In this document: one piece after another, positions 1-10,000 of the stretch
Layout: the number at the start of each line of letters is the position of its first letter
Position numbering within the stretch: the first letter of the stretch is position 1
DNA from: Pseudomonadales bacterium
Lineage (GTDB): Bacteria > Pseudomonadota > Gammaproteobacteria > Pseudomonadales > Halieaceae
NCBI GenBank assembly: GCA_024234675.1
Contig: JACKNU010000009.1
Location: 45,193 to 109,192 of the forward strand
Direction: 5' to 3'
DNA length: 64,000 bases
Notes under the pieces: generated by a model
What the model saw: the letters and a program-made list of their open reading frames with translations, nothing else
Databases searched by the model: none
What the model was told of the DNA's origin: nothing
Position numbers and translations under genes: made by a program

Positions 1-87
1 ATGCTTTCCCAGCAGGGCATCATCGAAGACCTGCGCCGCCTGGGCGAGACGAGCCCGGCCGCCGACGCCAGGGCGGGCGCCGGCTGA
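1..87 (+). CDS. C-terminal end of a gene entering from the left, probably a DUF802 membrane protein
   Basis: An open frame runs from the window edge to a TGA at 85-87, giving 28 residues that end in ADARAGAG. The ATG at position 1 is probably an internal methionine, so this is a 5'-truncated gene. Its TGA overlaps the next ATG by one base (TGATG), which indicates a tightly coupled operon. The name rests on context: in many proteobacteria a DUF802 membrane protein precedes an OmpA-family gene and a DUF2894 gene in this order. The visible residues alone do not identify it. Confidence 0.5.
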   Translation: MLSQQGIIEDLRRLGETSPAADARAGAG

Positions 88-728
88 TGGAAGAGCTGCG
101 CGACGAGCTGGCGCAGGACACGCCCGTGTGGGCGGTGTTCGGCGATCTGATGGCGGGGCTGGTGGGCATCTTCGTGCTGATACTGGTGTGGGTGCTGGGC
201 TACCAGGTGGAACTGGCGCAGACCCTGCGGGAGGAGACCAGCAAGCGCCAGCAGGAAGAGCAGCGGCGCATGGCCCTGGAGCAGGCCCTGGCCGACCCAC
301 TGGCCACGGGGCGGATCACCCTGCGCGACGGGCGCATCGGCATCAGCGGCAGCGTGCTGTTCGCCCTCAACTCCGACCAGTTGCAGGAGGAGGGCCAGGC
401 CCTGCTGCGGACCCTGGTGGGCCCCCTGCAGGTCTACCTGGGGGAGCGCGATGAACTGTTGATGGTCAGCGGCTTCACCGATGACCTGCCCATCCAGCAG
501 GGCAACAACCGCTTCGCCGACAACTGGGAACTGTCCGCCCAGCGCGCCCTCACCGTGACCCGCGCCCTGATAGACGCGGGCATGCCCCCGACCATGGTGT
601 TCGCGGCCGCCTTCGGCGCCCAGCAGCCGGTGGTGCCGAACCTGGATGGCGCCGGGCGCGCCCAGAACCGCCGGGTGGAGATGGCGCCGGTACCGCGCTC
701 CGCCAGCCGGGCGCCGGCGGATGACTGA
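87..728 (+). CDS. MotB/ZorB-like OmpA-family inner-membrane protein
   Basis: This 213-residue protein has one transmembrane helix near residues 15-38, then a short coiled coil (about 40-70) and a C-terminal OmpA peptidoglycan-binding domain (about 85-205). The helix begins VWAVFGDLMAGL, which resembles the MotB and ZorB entry helix; Asp20 is in the place of the proton-carrying Asp of those stators. In the OmpA domain NWELSAQRA and QNRRVEM carry the Asp/Arg-type peptidoglycan contacts. It overlaps its neighbours by 1 and 8 bp. A plausible role is the wall-anchored subunit of an ion-driven complex with the upstream protein. The OmpA assignment is firm; the stator role is inference. Confidence 0.85.
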   Translation: MEELRDELAQDTPVWAVFGDLMAGLVGIFVLILVWVLGYQVELAQTLREETSKRQQEEQRRMALEQALADPLATGRITLRDGRIGISGSVLFALNSDQLQEEGQALLRTLVGPLQVYLGERDELLMVSGFTDDLPIQQGNNRFADNWELSAQRALTVTRALIDAGMPPTMVFAAAFGAQQPVVPNLDGAGRAQNRRVEMAPVPRSASRAPADD

Positions 729-1476
729 GGCAGTGGCGGCGCCCTCGCCCGGCGAACCCGAGTCCCTGCCGGTCGCCCTCGCGCAACTGCAGGCCGACGG
801 CGCCCGGGGCTTCGACCCGGTGCGGTTCGAGTACCTCGCCGCCATGAGCCGGCGCGCCCTGGCCCTGCCCGAACCCGCCGCCACCCTGGTGGCGGACAGG
901 GCCCGCACGGCCCTGCAGTGCTTCCGCACCGACTTTCAGCGCGCCCGGGAACAGGCCCGGGACGACCTGGAGCTGCTGGCCGCGGCCCGGCCCGAAGCCC
1001 GGGACACCCTGCAGGCGCTGCTGCAAAACGGCGATTTCGGCGGCCTGCGACGCGCCGTCGCCAGGCTGCACCGGGCGGACCGCGCCCCCTCCCCGGCACA
1101 GCTCACCCGGCTGCTGGCGGCGCAAGCGGCGGCGCCATCCGCCCCAGCATCCCTCGCCGGCGCCATGGCCGAGCAGGAACAGCACAGCCTGGGCCGGGCC
1201 GGTGGCGACCAGGCGTCGGGGGAACGGGCGGAACTGAAATCCTACGCCCCCCTGCGGGAAACCCTGGCGGCGCTGGCCACTGCCCGGATGCTGGCGCGGG
1301 AGCAGCGCCGCAAGCCCGCCGATTCCGGCCCCCTCAACCCGCAGCGGCTGGCGCTGCGCTCGCTGGAGTCCATGCGCGAGCTGTCCCCCGCCTACCTGGG
1401 CCGGTTCGTCAGCTACCTGGACGCCCTGTTCTGGCTGGAGAAGGCGGCGGCTGGATATTCCCCGCCCAAGCCCTGA
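721..1476 (+). CDS. DUF2894 domain-containing protein
   Basis: The protein has 251 residues, no signal peptide and no membrane helix, and is rich in Ala, Arg and Leu. It matches in character the DUF2894 family, which is found after an OmpA-family gene; its C-terminal YLGRFVSYLDALFWLE stretch is the part I associate with that family. The ATG at 721 lies 8 bp inside the upstream frame, so translation is coupled. A longer start at 646 is possible but would overlap the OmpA gene much more. Function is unknown; a cytoplasmic partner of the membrane complex is a guess from synteny. Confidence 0.75.
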   Translation: MTEAVAAPSPGEPESLPVALAQLQADGARGFDPVRFEYLAAMSRRALALPEPAATLVADRARTALQCFRTDFQRAREQARDDLELLAAARPEARDTLQALLQNGDFGGLRRAVARLHRADRAPSPAQLTRLLAAQAAAPSAPASLAGAMAEQEQHSLGRAGGDQASGERAELKSYAPLRETLAALATARMLAREQRRKPADSGPLNPQRLALRSLESMRELSPAYLGRFVSYLDALFWLEKAAAGYSPPKP

Positions 1477-1480
1477 TAAT
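1452..1480 (+). promoter_or_regulatory. Candidate sigma-70 promoter for hemL
   Basis: TGGATA at 1452-1457 (four of six consensus bases) and GATAAT at 1475-1480, preceded by T in an extended -10 context, are 17 bp apart. Transcription would begin about 20 bp before the hemL ATG, overlapping the stop of DUF2894. Confidence 0.4.
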
Positions 1481-1508
1481 CTGCCTCCGGCAACAGGACA
1501 GGATCACC

Positions 1509-2789
1509 ATGAGCTCTTCACAACAATTGTTTGATCGAGCGAGACAGCACATACCCGGCGGGGTCAACTCACCGGTGCGCGCCTTCAAGGCCGTGGGCGG
1601 CACCCCCGTGTTTATCGATCGCAGCGAGGGCGCCTACGTATTCGACTGCGAGGGCAAGCGCTACATAGACTACGTACTGTCCTGGGGCCCCATGATCATG
1701 GGCCACAACCACCCCCGGGTGCGCGAGGCGGTTATCCGCCAGAGCGAGAAGGGCCTGAGCTTCGGCGCCCCCACCGAACTGGAAATCGAGCTGGCGGACC
1801 GCATCTGCGACATCATGCCGGGCATGGACATGGTGCGCATGGTCAATTCCGGTACCGAGGCCACCATGAGCGCCATCCGCCTGGCCAGGGGCCATACCGG
1901 GCGCGATACCATCGTTAAATTCGAGGGCTGCTATCACGGCCATTCCGACTCGCTGCTGGTAAAGGCGGGTTCCGGCGCCCTGACCCTGGGCGTGCCCAGC
2001 TCGCCGGGCGTGCCGGCGCCGCTGGCCGACCTGACCCTCACGCTCACCTACAACGACCCCGAGGGCGTGCGCGCGGCCTTCGCCGAGTTCGGCGACCGCA
2101 TCGCCTGCGTGATCGTGGAGCCGGTGGCGGGCAACATGAACTGCATTCCCCCGGCGCCGGGTTTCCTGGAGACCCTGCGCGAGGTCTGCACCGCCAGCGG
2201 GGCAGTATTGATCCTGGACGAGGTGATGACCGGCTTTCGCTTTGGCCTGCAGGGCGCCCAGGGTTTTTACGGCGTAGAGGCCGACCTGACCACCCTGGGC
2301 AAGGTGATAGGTGGCGGCATGCCCGTGGGCGCCTTCGGCGGCAAGCGCGACATCATGGAGCAGATCGCCCCGCTGGGGCCGGTCTACCAGGCGGGCACCC
2401 TGTCGGGTAACCCCATCGCCATGGCCGCCGGCCTGGCGACCCTGGACATCATTTCCGAGCCCGGCTTCTACCAGCCCCTGTTCGAGCGCACCCGGCAGCT
2501 CTGTGAAGGGCTGCAGGGCGCCGCCGACCGCGCCGGCGTGGCCTTTACCACCAACCACGCCGGCACCATGTTCGGCGGCTTTTTTACCGCCGAGCAAAAC
2601 ATCAGCCATTACGGCCAGGTCATGGCCTGCGATAGCGCGGCGTTCAACGCGTTCTTCCACCGCATGCTGGAGGCGGGCGTGTACCTGGCGCCGGCCTCCT
2701 ACGAGGCGGGCTTCATGTCCAGCGCGCACAGCGAAGCCGATATTGCCGCCACCGTGGACGCGGCCGCCACCGCCCTGAACGGGCTTTAA
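1509..2789 (+). CDS. hemL: Glutamate-1-semialdehyde 2,1-aminomutase
   Basis: This PLP enzyme of 426 residues converts glutamate-1-semialdehyde to 5-aminolevulinate, the last step of the C5 route to tetrapyrroles. The fold-type I aminotransferase signature is clear: NSGTEATMSAIRLAR near residue 120, YHGHSDS, the LILDEVMTGFR block, and the Schiff-base lysine Lys265 in TLGKVIGGG, the same number as in the E. coli enzyme. The ATG at 1509 follows an AGGACAGGA ribosome site. It lies 10 bp before hemB, which uses its product, so the two probably form an operon. Confidence 0.98.
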   Translation: MSSSQQLFDRARQHIPGGVNSPVRAFKAVGGTPVFIDRSEGAYVFDCEGKRYIDYVLSWGPMIMGHNHPRVREAVIRQSEKGLSFGAPTELEIELADRICDIMPGMDMVRMVNSGTEATMSAIRLARGHTGRDTIVKFEGCYHGHSDSLLVKAGSGALTLGVPSSPGVPAPLADLTLTLTYNDPEGVRAAFAEFGDRIACVIVEPVAGNMNCIPPAPGFLETLREVCTASGAVLILDEVMTGFRFGLQGAQGFYGVEADLTTLGKVIGGGMPVGAFGGKRDIMEQIAPLGPVYQAGTLSGNPIAMAAGLATLDIISEPGFYQPLFERTRQLCEGLQGAADRAGVAFTTNHAGTMFGGFFTAEQNISHYGQVMACDSAAFNAFFHRMLEAGVYLAPASYEAGFMSSAHSEADIAATVDAAATALNGL

Positions 2790-2799
2790 GGAGCAGCAT

Positions 2800-3807
<1,008 letters not shown>

Positions 3808-3814
3808 GGTAGCC

Positions 3815-4432
3815 GTGGCCGCGCGCTACCTGGCCCTGGCGGCGACCCTGCTGTCGCTGGCGGCAGCCACTCACGCCCGGGCCGAGTGCGAGTGCCTGTG
3901 GCAGGGCTCCTTTGCGGAGGTCCAGGCGCACACCGACCTGGTGGTGAGCGGCGAGGTCATCGCCGCCAGGGGCAATTCCATAGACCTGGCGATCGAGCGC
4001 GAACTGCGCGGGGAATCGGACCAGCCCGACATCCGCGTGTGGCTCAAGACCGGCGACTACTGCCGCCCCGAGCCGGACTTGTTCCCGGTGGGCAGCCAGT
4101 GGGTGATGGCCCTGCAACGCATCACCGAGGATGTGCCCGGCGGCTTCAACCCCCACACCCCCAACGTCAGTTACGGGCGCGTCGGCGATTACACCCTGTC
4201 CAGCTGCGGAGGCTATTGGCTCAGCCGCAACGACGACTGGGTCACCGGCAACCTGGTGGACGCCCCGCGCTGGGTGCGCGAGCCGCAGATGACCCCGGTG
4301 CTGCTGGACCTGGTGGCCGACTACGTGGCCGGCAGGGTGGACGCCCAGGCCCTGGCCCAGGCGAGCCGGGAGGACCCCGCGGTGCGGGAACTGATGCTCG
4401 ATACCAGGGCCTTTCTGCGCGGGGCGGATTGA
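3815..4432 (+). CDS. Secreted protein with an N-terminal Cys-x-Cys, function unknown
   Basis: This 205-residue protein starts at a GTG 7 bp after hemB. Residues 1-23 form a signal peptide ending ATHARA. The mature protein then begins E-C25-E-C27, followed by a segment of the form 'DLVVSGEVIAA', and has two further cysteines (in GDYCRPE and LSSCGGYW). A CxC directly after the signal peptide and a following V-x-G-x-V strand recall the N-terminus of TIMP/netrin-like OB folds, but this is a resemblance by eye only. The tail (about 160-205) is helical and charged. It may be cotranscribed with hemB, but no link to haem synthesis is visible. Confidence 0.7.
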   Translation: MAARYLALAATLLSLAAATHARAECECLWQGSFAEVQAHTDLVVSGEVIAARGNSIDLAIERELRGESDQPDIRVWLKTGDYCRPEPDLFPVGSQWVMALQRITEDVPGGFNPHTPNVSYGRVGDYTLSSCGGYWLSRNDDWVTGNLVDAPRWVREPQMTPVLLDLVADYVAGRVDAQALAQASREDPAVRELMLDTRAFLRGAD

Positions 4433-4466
4433 CGGCAACCGGTCCGGTTCGCTCGCCGCGATCCCT

Positions 4467-4535
4467 GTAGGGCGGATTTCAATCCGCCGGGCGCCGGGCC
4501 CGGGCCTCGCGGTGGTCGAATAAATTCGACCCTAC
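4467..4535. repeat. Inverted pair of GTAG-headed REP-like palindromes
   Basis: The first element (4467-4488, plus) is GTAG, then the arm GGCGGATT, loop TC and arm AATCCGCC. The second (4514-4535, minus) reads GTAG, GGTCGAAT, loop TT, ATTCGACC. The elements face each other across 25 bp in the gap between the convergent CxC-protein and NUDIX genes, the arrangement of a bacterial interspersed mosaic element. The same scheme recurs at 36074-36292 and 54077-54218. The hairpins could also limit read-through between the convergent genes. Confidence 0.8.
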
Positions 4536-4564
4536 AGTATTTCGGGAACGATCCGGCCAGGATC

Positions 4565-5236
4565 TCAACGCCAGCGCGGGCGCCGGGGGTTCCTGCCCTC
4601 TACCAGGTCCATCAACTCGTCCAGCATCATCAGGGAGAGCCCCCAGATACGCCGGCCCTCGTAGAAATAACAGGGCAGGGTGAGCTTCAGGCCCTTGTAC
4701 TGCCAGGTCATCTGCTCGCGATTATCGGTGTCCAGCAGGAATTCCAGCGGCACCCACACCACCTCCGCCACCTCCTCGTTGGGCTGAAAGCTCACCTCCC
4801 GCTCCAGCCTGAACACAAAGGGGGAGACGGCCATGCCGAAGGGCCCCTTTTTCGGCCGGGTAATGATATCGGACAGGCGGCCTATGCACTGGTCCTGCTC
4901 ACCCAGGGTCAGCCCCACCTCCTCCTCGGTTTCCCGCACCGCCACCGCGAAACCGTGGGCATCGGCCTTGTCCATGCGACCGCCCGGGAACGCCATGTGC
5001 CCGGACCAGGGATCCCCCTCCCTTTCGGCGCGCTTAATCATTAGAATGTTCAGCTCGCCCTCGCGCACCTGCAAAATCATTGCCACGGCTGAGCGTTTCA
5101 TCAGCCGCCGCCATACTTTTCGCCCGGGTTTGTGGCCCTCGAGACGGGTTTCAATGAGTTGCAGCAGTGGTACAGGCACCGGTTGGTCGTCCGCAGGGTT
5201 TTGCGCGATTAAGCCAGCCGGAGCCCGGGGATACAA
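4565..5236 (-). CDS. NUDIX hydrolase, CoA-diphosphatase-like
   Basis: The NUDIX box lies near residues 84-108: FPGGRMDK, then VRETEEEVGL, with the REx-x-EExG residues that bind the metal-pyrophosphate. The spacing and the preceding HMAFPGG match the CoA pyrophosphatase branch (YeaB/NudL type), which splits CoA into phosphopantetheine and 3',5'-ADP; substrate is inferred from that. The frame allows a start at 5236 (223 residues), but the first 25 residues look atypical and leave only 27 bp to the divergent gene. A GTG near residue 21 (VPVPLLQLIE) is a likely true start. Confidence 0.85.
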   Translation of the reverse strand: MYPRAPAGLIAQNPADDQPVPVPLLQLIETRLEGHKPGRKVWRRLMKRSAVAMILQVREGELNILMIKRAEREGDPWSGHMAFPGGRMDKADAHGFAVAVRETEEEVGLTLGEQDQCIGRLSDIITRPKKGPFGMAVSPFVFRLEREVSFQPNEEVAEVVWVPLEFLLDTDNREQMTWQYKGLKLTLPCYFYEGRRIWGLSLMMLDELMDLVEGRNPRRPRWR

Positions 5237-5263
5237 GTCGCATTGCCATTTGTCGGGAACACT

Positions 5264-6739
5264 ATGAGCACTGAGCCACTACTGGAACTGCACGGGGTCA
5301 ACCTGGTATACCGGGCCCTGCCCGCCCTGCGGGACATCAACTGGCGCCCGCTGCAGGGCCAGCAATGGGCCTGCCTGGGGCCCAATGGCGCCGGCAAGAC
5401 CAGCCTGGCGCGGGTGCTGTGCAGCCAGGCGACCCACTACTCCGGCGACTTCCAGCGCGCCCCGCTGCTGGACGAACGCGGCGTGGCCTACGTCTGCTTC
5501 GAGCAGGCCAAGGCCCTGTGCGACCGCGACCGCAAGCTGGACGACTCGGAGTTCCGCGCCGACGCCAGCGACCCCGGCACCGCGGTGCAGACGGTAATCC
5601 TGGGGGGCAGGCAGCCCGACGAACGCTTTCACCACTGGGTGCAGCGCCTGCATATCGGCCATATCCTGCAGCGCGGACTGCGCTTCATCTCCACCGGGGA
5701 AATGCGCAAGACCCTGCTGATCAGGGCCATCCTGGCACAACCCGCCCTGCTGATCCTGGACAGCCCGCTGGACGGGCTGGATCATGCCAGCCAGGCCGAT
5801 ATGCGCCGCATCATCGACGAGCTGTTGCACTCGGACATGACAGTGCTGATGCTGTGCCGGCAAGCGGAGGACGTGCCCGCCGGCGTCAGCCACCTGCTGG
5901 TGCTGGACGGCGGCGCGGTGCTGGCGCAGGGCGAACGGGAGGCCGTGCTGGCGGACCTGCGGGTCACGACCCTGATGAACCCGCCCGCGGCCGAACTGGG
6001 CCAGCTCCCTCCCCCGGCACCGCGCCCCTACGAACTGGCGGCCGACGGCCCGCTGTTGCAGTTGCGCAATGTGCACGTGCGCTACGGCGAGGTCACCGTG
6101 CTCGACGGGGTGAACTGGGTGCTGGAGCGCGACCAGCACTGCTGCGTCTCCGGCCCCAACGGCTGCGGCAAGACCACCCTGCTGAGCCTGGTCACCGGCG
6201 ATAATCACAAGGCCTACGGCCAGGACATTACCCTGTTCGGCATCCGCCGCGGCAGCGGCGAGAGTGTCTGGGACATCAAGCAGAAATACGGCCAGCTGGA
6301 CAACCAGTTGCACCTGAATTACGTGCGCGGCATGCGGGTGGTGGAGGTGGTGGTATCGGGCTTTTTCGATACCATCGGCCTGTACGACGACTGGGGCGAC
6401 GTGCAGCGCGACACCGCCGCGCAGTGGCTGGCGGCCCTGGGGCTGGCCGGCTACGCCCGGGAGAGCTTCGATGCCCTGTCCTTCGGCCTGCAGCGCATGG
6501 TGTTGCTGGCCAGGGCCATGGTGAAATCGCCCATCATCCTGCTGCTGGACGAACCCACCCTGGGCCTGGACGGGCACCACCGCATGCTGATGCTGCGCGC
6601 GATCGACCATATCGCCGCCAATTCCGATACCCGTATTATTTTCGTCAGCCACTCGGCGGGCGAGGTACCCGCCTGCATCAACCAGCACCTGGTGTTCGAA
6701 CCCCGCGAGGATGGCTTCCAGGTGGTTTGCCGGCAGTAG
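5264..6739 (+). CDS. modF: Tandem ABC ATPase, ModF family
   Basis: The 491-residue protein carries two ABC ATPase halves. The first Walker A is GPNGAGKT at 39-46 with an STGEMRK signature and LLILDSP Walker B, where Ser replaces the usual catalytic-Glu position, so this half may be weak or inactive. The second has GPNGCGKT at 297-304, a LSFGLQR signature and ILLLDEPTLGLDG. Length and layout match E. coli ModF (about 490 residues). There is no permease or modABC gene nearby, so a transport role is not supported; ModF itself is poorly understood. The ATG at 5264 is preferred over 5243 because MSTEPLLELHGV begins the ABC fold directly. Confidence 0.85.
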   Translation: MSTEPLLELHGVNLVYRALPALRDINWRPLQGQQWACLGPNGAGKTSLARVLCSQATHYSGDFQRAPLLDERGVAYVCFEQAKALCDRDRKLDDSEFRADASDPGTAVQTVILGGRQPDERFHHWVQRLHIGHILQRGLRFISTGEMRKTLLIRAILAQPALLILDSPLDGLDHASQADMRRIIDELLHSDMTVLMLCRQAEDVPAGVSHLLVLDGGAVLAQGEREAVLADLRVTTLMNPPAAELGQLPPPAPRPYELAADGPLLQLRNVHVRYGEVTVLDGVNWVLERDQHCCVSGPNGCGKTTLLSLVTGDNHKAYGQDITLFGIRRGSGESVWDIKQKYGQLDNQLHLNYVRGMRVVEVVVSGFFDTIGLYDDWGDVQRDTAAQWLAALGLAGYARESFDALSFGLQRMVLLARAMVKSPIILLLDEPTLGLDGHHRMLMLRAIDHIAANSDTRIIFVSHSAGEVPACINQHLVFEPREDGFQVVCRQ

Positions 6740-6786
6740 GCTGAGGCTCTGCCTTGGTTCTGTTCCACTCACGGCGGTTCATGCTT

Positions 6787-7038
6787 TCAGCGGCAGGTGT
6801 CCGGGTATGTCCTGATTCTCTGTGAAGGTTTTGAGCGGTTCCATTCGCGGCGCAGGGCGGGGGTTACCTCGCTGCACGCTCGATCTGGCGGCAGGGGTCC
6901 GGGTATGTCCTGGCGGAATATAAAAGGCCAGCGCCGAAGGAGTGGCGGGAGACCGTTTTCCAGGGCTCCCAACCGACTGAGGGCAGCCCGGAGGGCCGCG
7001 GACATGGAGCCAGGACATACCCGGACACCTGACGCTGA
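6787..7038. repeat. MITE-like element with 28-bp terminal inverted repeats
   Basis: This 252-bp stretch fills most of the 320-bp gap between modF and the RND operon. Its ends are inverted copies at 6787-6814 and 7011-7038, 28 bp long with one mismatch. The core shared by both is GGTGTCCGGGTATGTCCTG. A third copy of the core (one mismatch) lies inside at 6892-6912 in the same orientation as the left end. No open frame looks like a protein. The layout fits a non-autonomous miniature transposon or a composite of small palindromic repeats. I saw no clear target-site duplication. Confidence 0.6.
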
Positions 7039-7059
7039 CGGCACAGCCAAAACCAGGAG

Positions 7060-10000
7060 TTATGCTTCTGTCGGCTTCCTGATCCTGAAAAACACCGCAT
7101 ACAGGGTAGGCACCACGATCAGTGTCAGCACCGACGCAAAGCCCAGCCCGGCCATGATGGTGACCGACATGTTCACGAAAAACACATCGGACAACAGCGG
7201 GATCAGGCCGAGAATGGTCGTTGCGGCCGCCAGCACCACCGGGCGCATACGGCTGACGCAGGCATCGAGCAGAGCCTGGTAGGGCTCCTTGCCGCTGTCG
7301 ATCTGCTGGTCTATTTCCTCAATCAGTACGATCGCATTCTTGATCAACAGGCCGATCAGCGACAGGGCCCCCAGCAGCGACATAAAGTCGAAGGCGCCAC
7401 CGGTACCCAGCAGGCCCACGGTGATACCGACGATAGCCAGCGGCACCGTCAGCCAGATAATCAGCGGCTGGCGCAGCTTGCCGAACAGGAAAATGCTGGT
7501 GAGTATCATCAGCAGGAAACCCACCGGCAGCGAGGCACCCAGGCCGGCCTGGGCATTCTGTGAATCCTCGTACTCGCCGCCCCACTCCAGTTGGTAACCC
7601 GGCGGCAGCTCGATGGCCTCAATCTGCGGCCACAGGCTTAACAGCAGCGGCCCCGCCATGCCATCGACAGGATTGCAGGAAGCGATAATGGTCTGGATGC
7701 GGTTGCGCCCGCGGATCACGGAATTCTCCCAGCGGGTTTCGTAGCCAGAGACCACCTGTGATACCGGTACCGTGCGCCGCAGCACCGGGCTCCACACCTG
7801 GATGTCACGCACCTGGTCGATATCAGCGCGCTCTTCCTCCGGCGCCCGCAGGCGAATAGGCAGCAACCGGTTACCGTCCCGATAACGGCCCACGTCGTAA
7901 CCATCGAAGGCAACCTTGAGGGCATCGCCCAGTTCCTGGCGATCCACCCCCAACTGGCGGGCCACCTGTTCATTGAACACCGGCGTCGACACCTTCACCG
8001 GAGAACGCCAGTCATTCCGTACATCGGTGGTATTGGGATCCTGCAGCATAATGGCCTGGGCCTGCTCAGCCAACTGGCGCAGCACTTTCTCGTCCGGCCC
8101 GGAAAACCGCGCCTCGATCTTGGCATCGCGCCCAGGGCCGATACGCATGGGCTTGATGATGGGATCTGTCCACGGCAGTTCCCGCTGCAGGTACTCCCGG
8201 GTGGCGGCTGCCACCGCCGGGATCTGTTCACGTTTTTCGGTACGGACGATAATCTGCGAGTAGACCCGGGCGGGCTCCTTGGCATCGTACACCAGGGTAA
8301 AGCGCTGGTGAGGGCCGCCTATGACCGATGAAGTCTGCACCACGCCGGGCAGTTCGCGGATAAACTTGCTGACCCGCAGGGTGTCGTCGCGGGTCTTGCG
8401 GATATCAGTACCCTCGGGTTCCCACACATCGACAAAAAATATGGGCGTGCTGGAATCCGGGAAAAAGCCGCTCTTGATGTGGCCAAAACCGACCACGGCC
8501 AGGACGAACATGCCCACTACCGCCCCCAGGGTGACCCAGCGGTGCCTGATGGCCGCCGCCAGAATTCCCCGGTAGGCCCGGAACAGCTTGCCGGCGTAGG
8601 GGTCCTGGTCCCCGGGGGTATCACTACTGCCTGGTTTCAGCAGCAGCGCACACAGCAGGGGGGTGGTGCTGATCGCGGTTATCCAGCTCAGGGAGAGCGA
8701 TATCAGGATCACGTAAAACAGGGAACTGGCGAATTCACCGGTGTTGTCGGGAGACAGGCCTATGGCCGAAAAGGCGAGAATACCGATTACGGTACCCCCC
8801 AGCAGAGCCCACATGGTTTTGCCAACGGCCTCGGCGGCGGCCTGCATGGCCTTCATTCCGGACTCCATGCGGACCTGCATGCCCTCGGCCACCACGATGG
8901 CGTTGTCCACCAGCATGCCCAGGGCGATAACCAGGGCACCCAGGGAAATGCGCTGCAGCTCTATGTTGAAGACATTCATCAGGAACAGGGTGCCTGCCAC
9001 GGTAATCAGCAATACCGCACCGATGACGATACCCGTGCGCAGCCCCATGAACGCCAGCAGCACCAGCAAAACGATGGCCACTGCCTGGCCGACGCTGACG
9101 ATAAAGCCGCCTACCGATTTTTCCACCTCCTCGGGCTGGTTATAGACCGTTTCCAGTTCCATACCGATGGGCACTACCGGCAGCAACGACTCCAGCATCT
9201 TGTCGACCTGCCGGCCGACCTCGACCACATTCTGTCCCGATGCCATCGAAATACCGATACTCAGGCCGGGCTGGCCGTTCAGGTAATACATCTTGCCGGG
9301 CACTTCCTCGTAAGCCCGGGTAATGGTGGCAAAGTCCTTCAGGCGGATCAGTTTGCGGTCGCTGGAGCTGATCAGCACATCGCCTATCTCCTGCACTGAC
9401 TGGAAATCGCCAGTGGGGCTGAAACGGACATAGTCGTCCCCGACCCGCACATTGCCCGCGTCCACCACCACGTTCTGCGAGCCAAGCACAGCCCCTATCT
9501 GGCTGAGATCCAGACCCATTTCCGCCACCGTGCTGCGCGGAATATCCAGGTAGACCACCTCGCGCTGCTCGCCGTCTATCACCACCTTGCGCACACCGTT
9601 GACCAGCACCAGTTGCTTCTTGATGGCGTCTGCCGTGTCGTAGAGATCGCGCCAGCTATAGCCTTCTCCGGTCAGCATCAAATAGATGCCGTATACGTCA
9701 CCAAAATCGTCCAGCACGATCGGAGCCTGGGCCCCCGGGGGCAGCGACGGCCTGACGTCGGCGATCTTGCGGCGCAACTCGTCGAATATATTGGGCAGGT
9801 CGGCGGATTTGTACTCATCCTTGAAGTCGACCAGGATGTCGGACAGTCCCGGACGCGACACCGACATCTTGATGCGTTTGACCTGGGGCATTTTCTGGAT
9901 GGCGTCTTCCAGGTGGTAGGTCAGCTCTTCCTGTACTTCCCGCGCGGTCGCACCGGGGTAGAGGGTGATTATCTTGGCCGACTTGATGGTAAATGCCGGG

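Noticed and set aside
8479..9399. Long plus-strand frame inside the RND permease region
   Set aside because: It is antisense to an intact, well-conserved 1016-residue gene and is rich in Gln/His, typical of shadows in GC-rich DNA; many such frames were left out.
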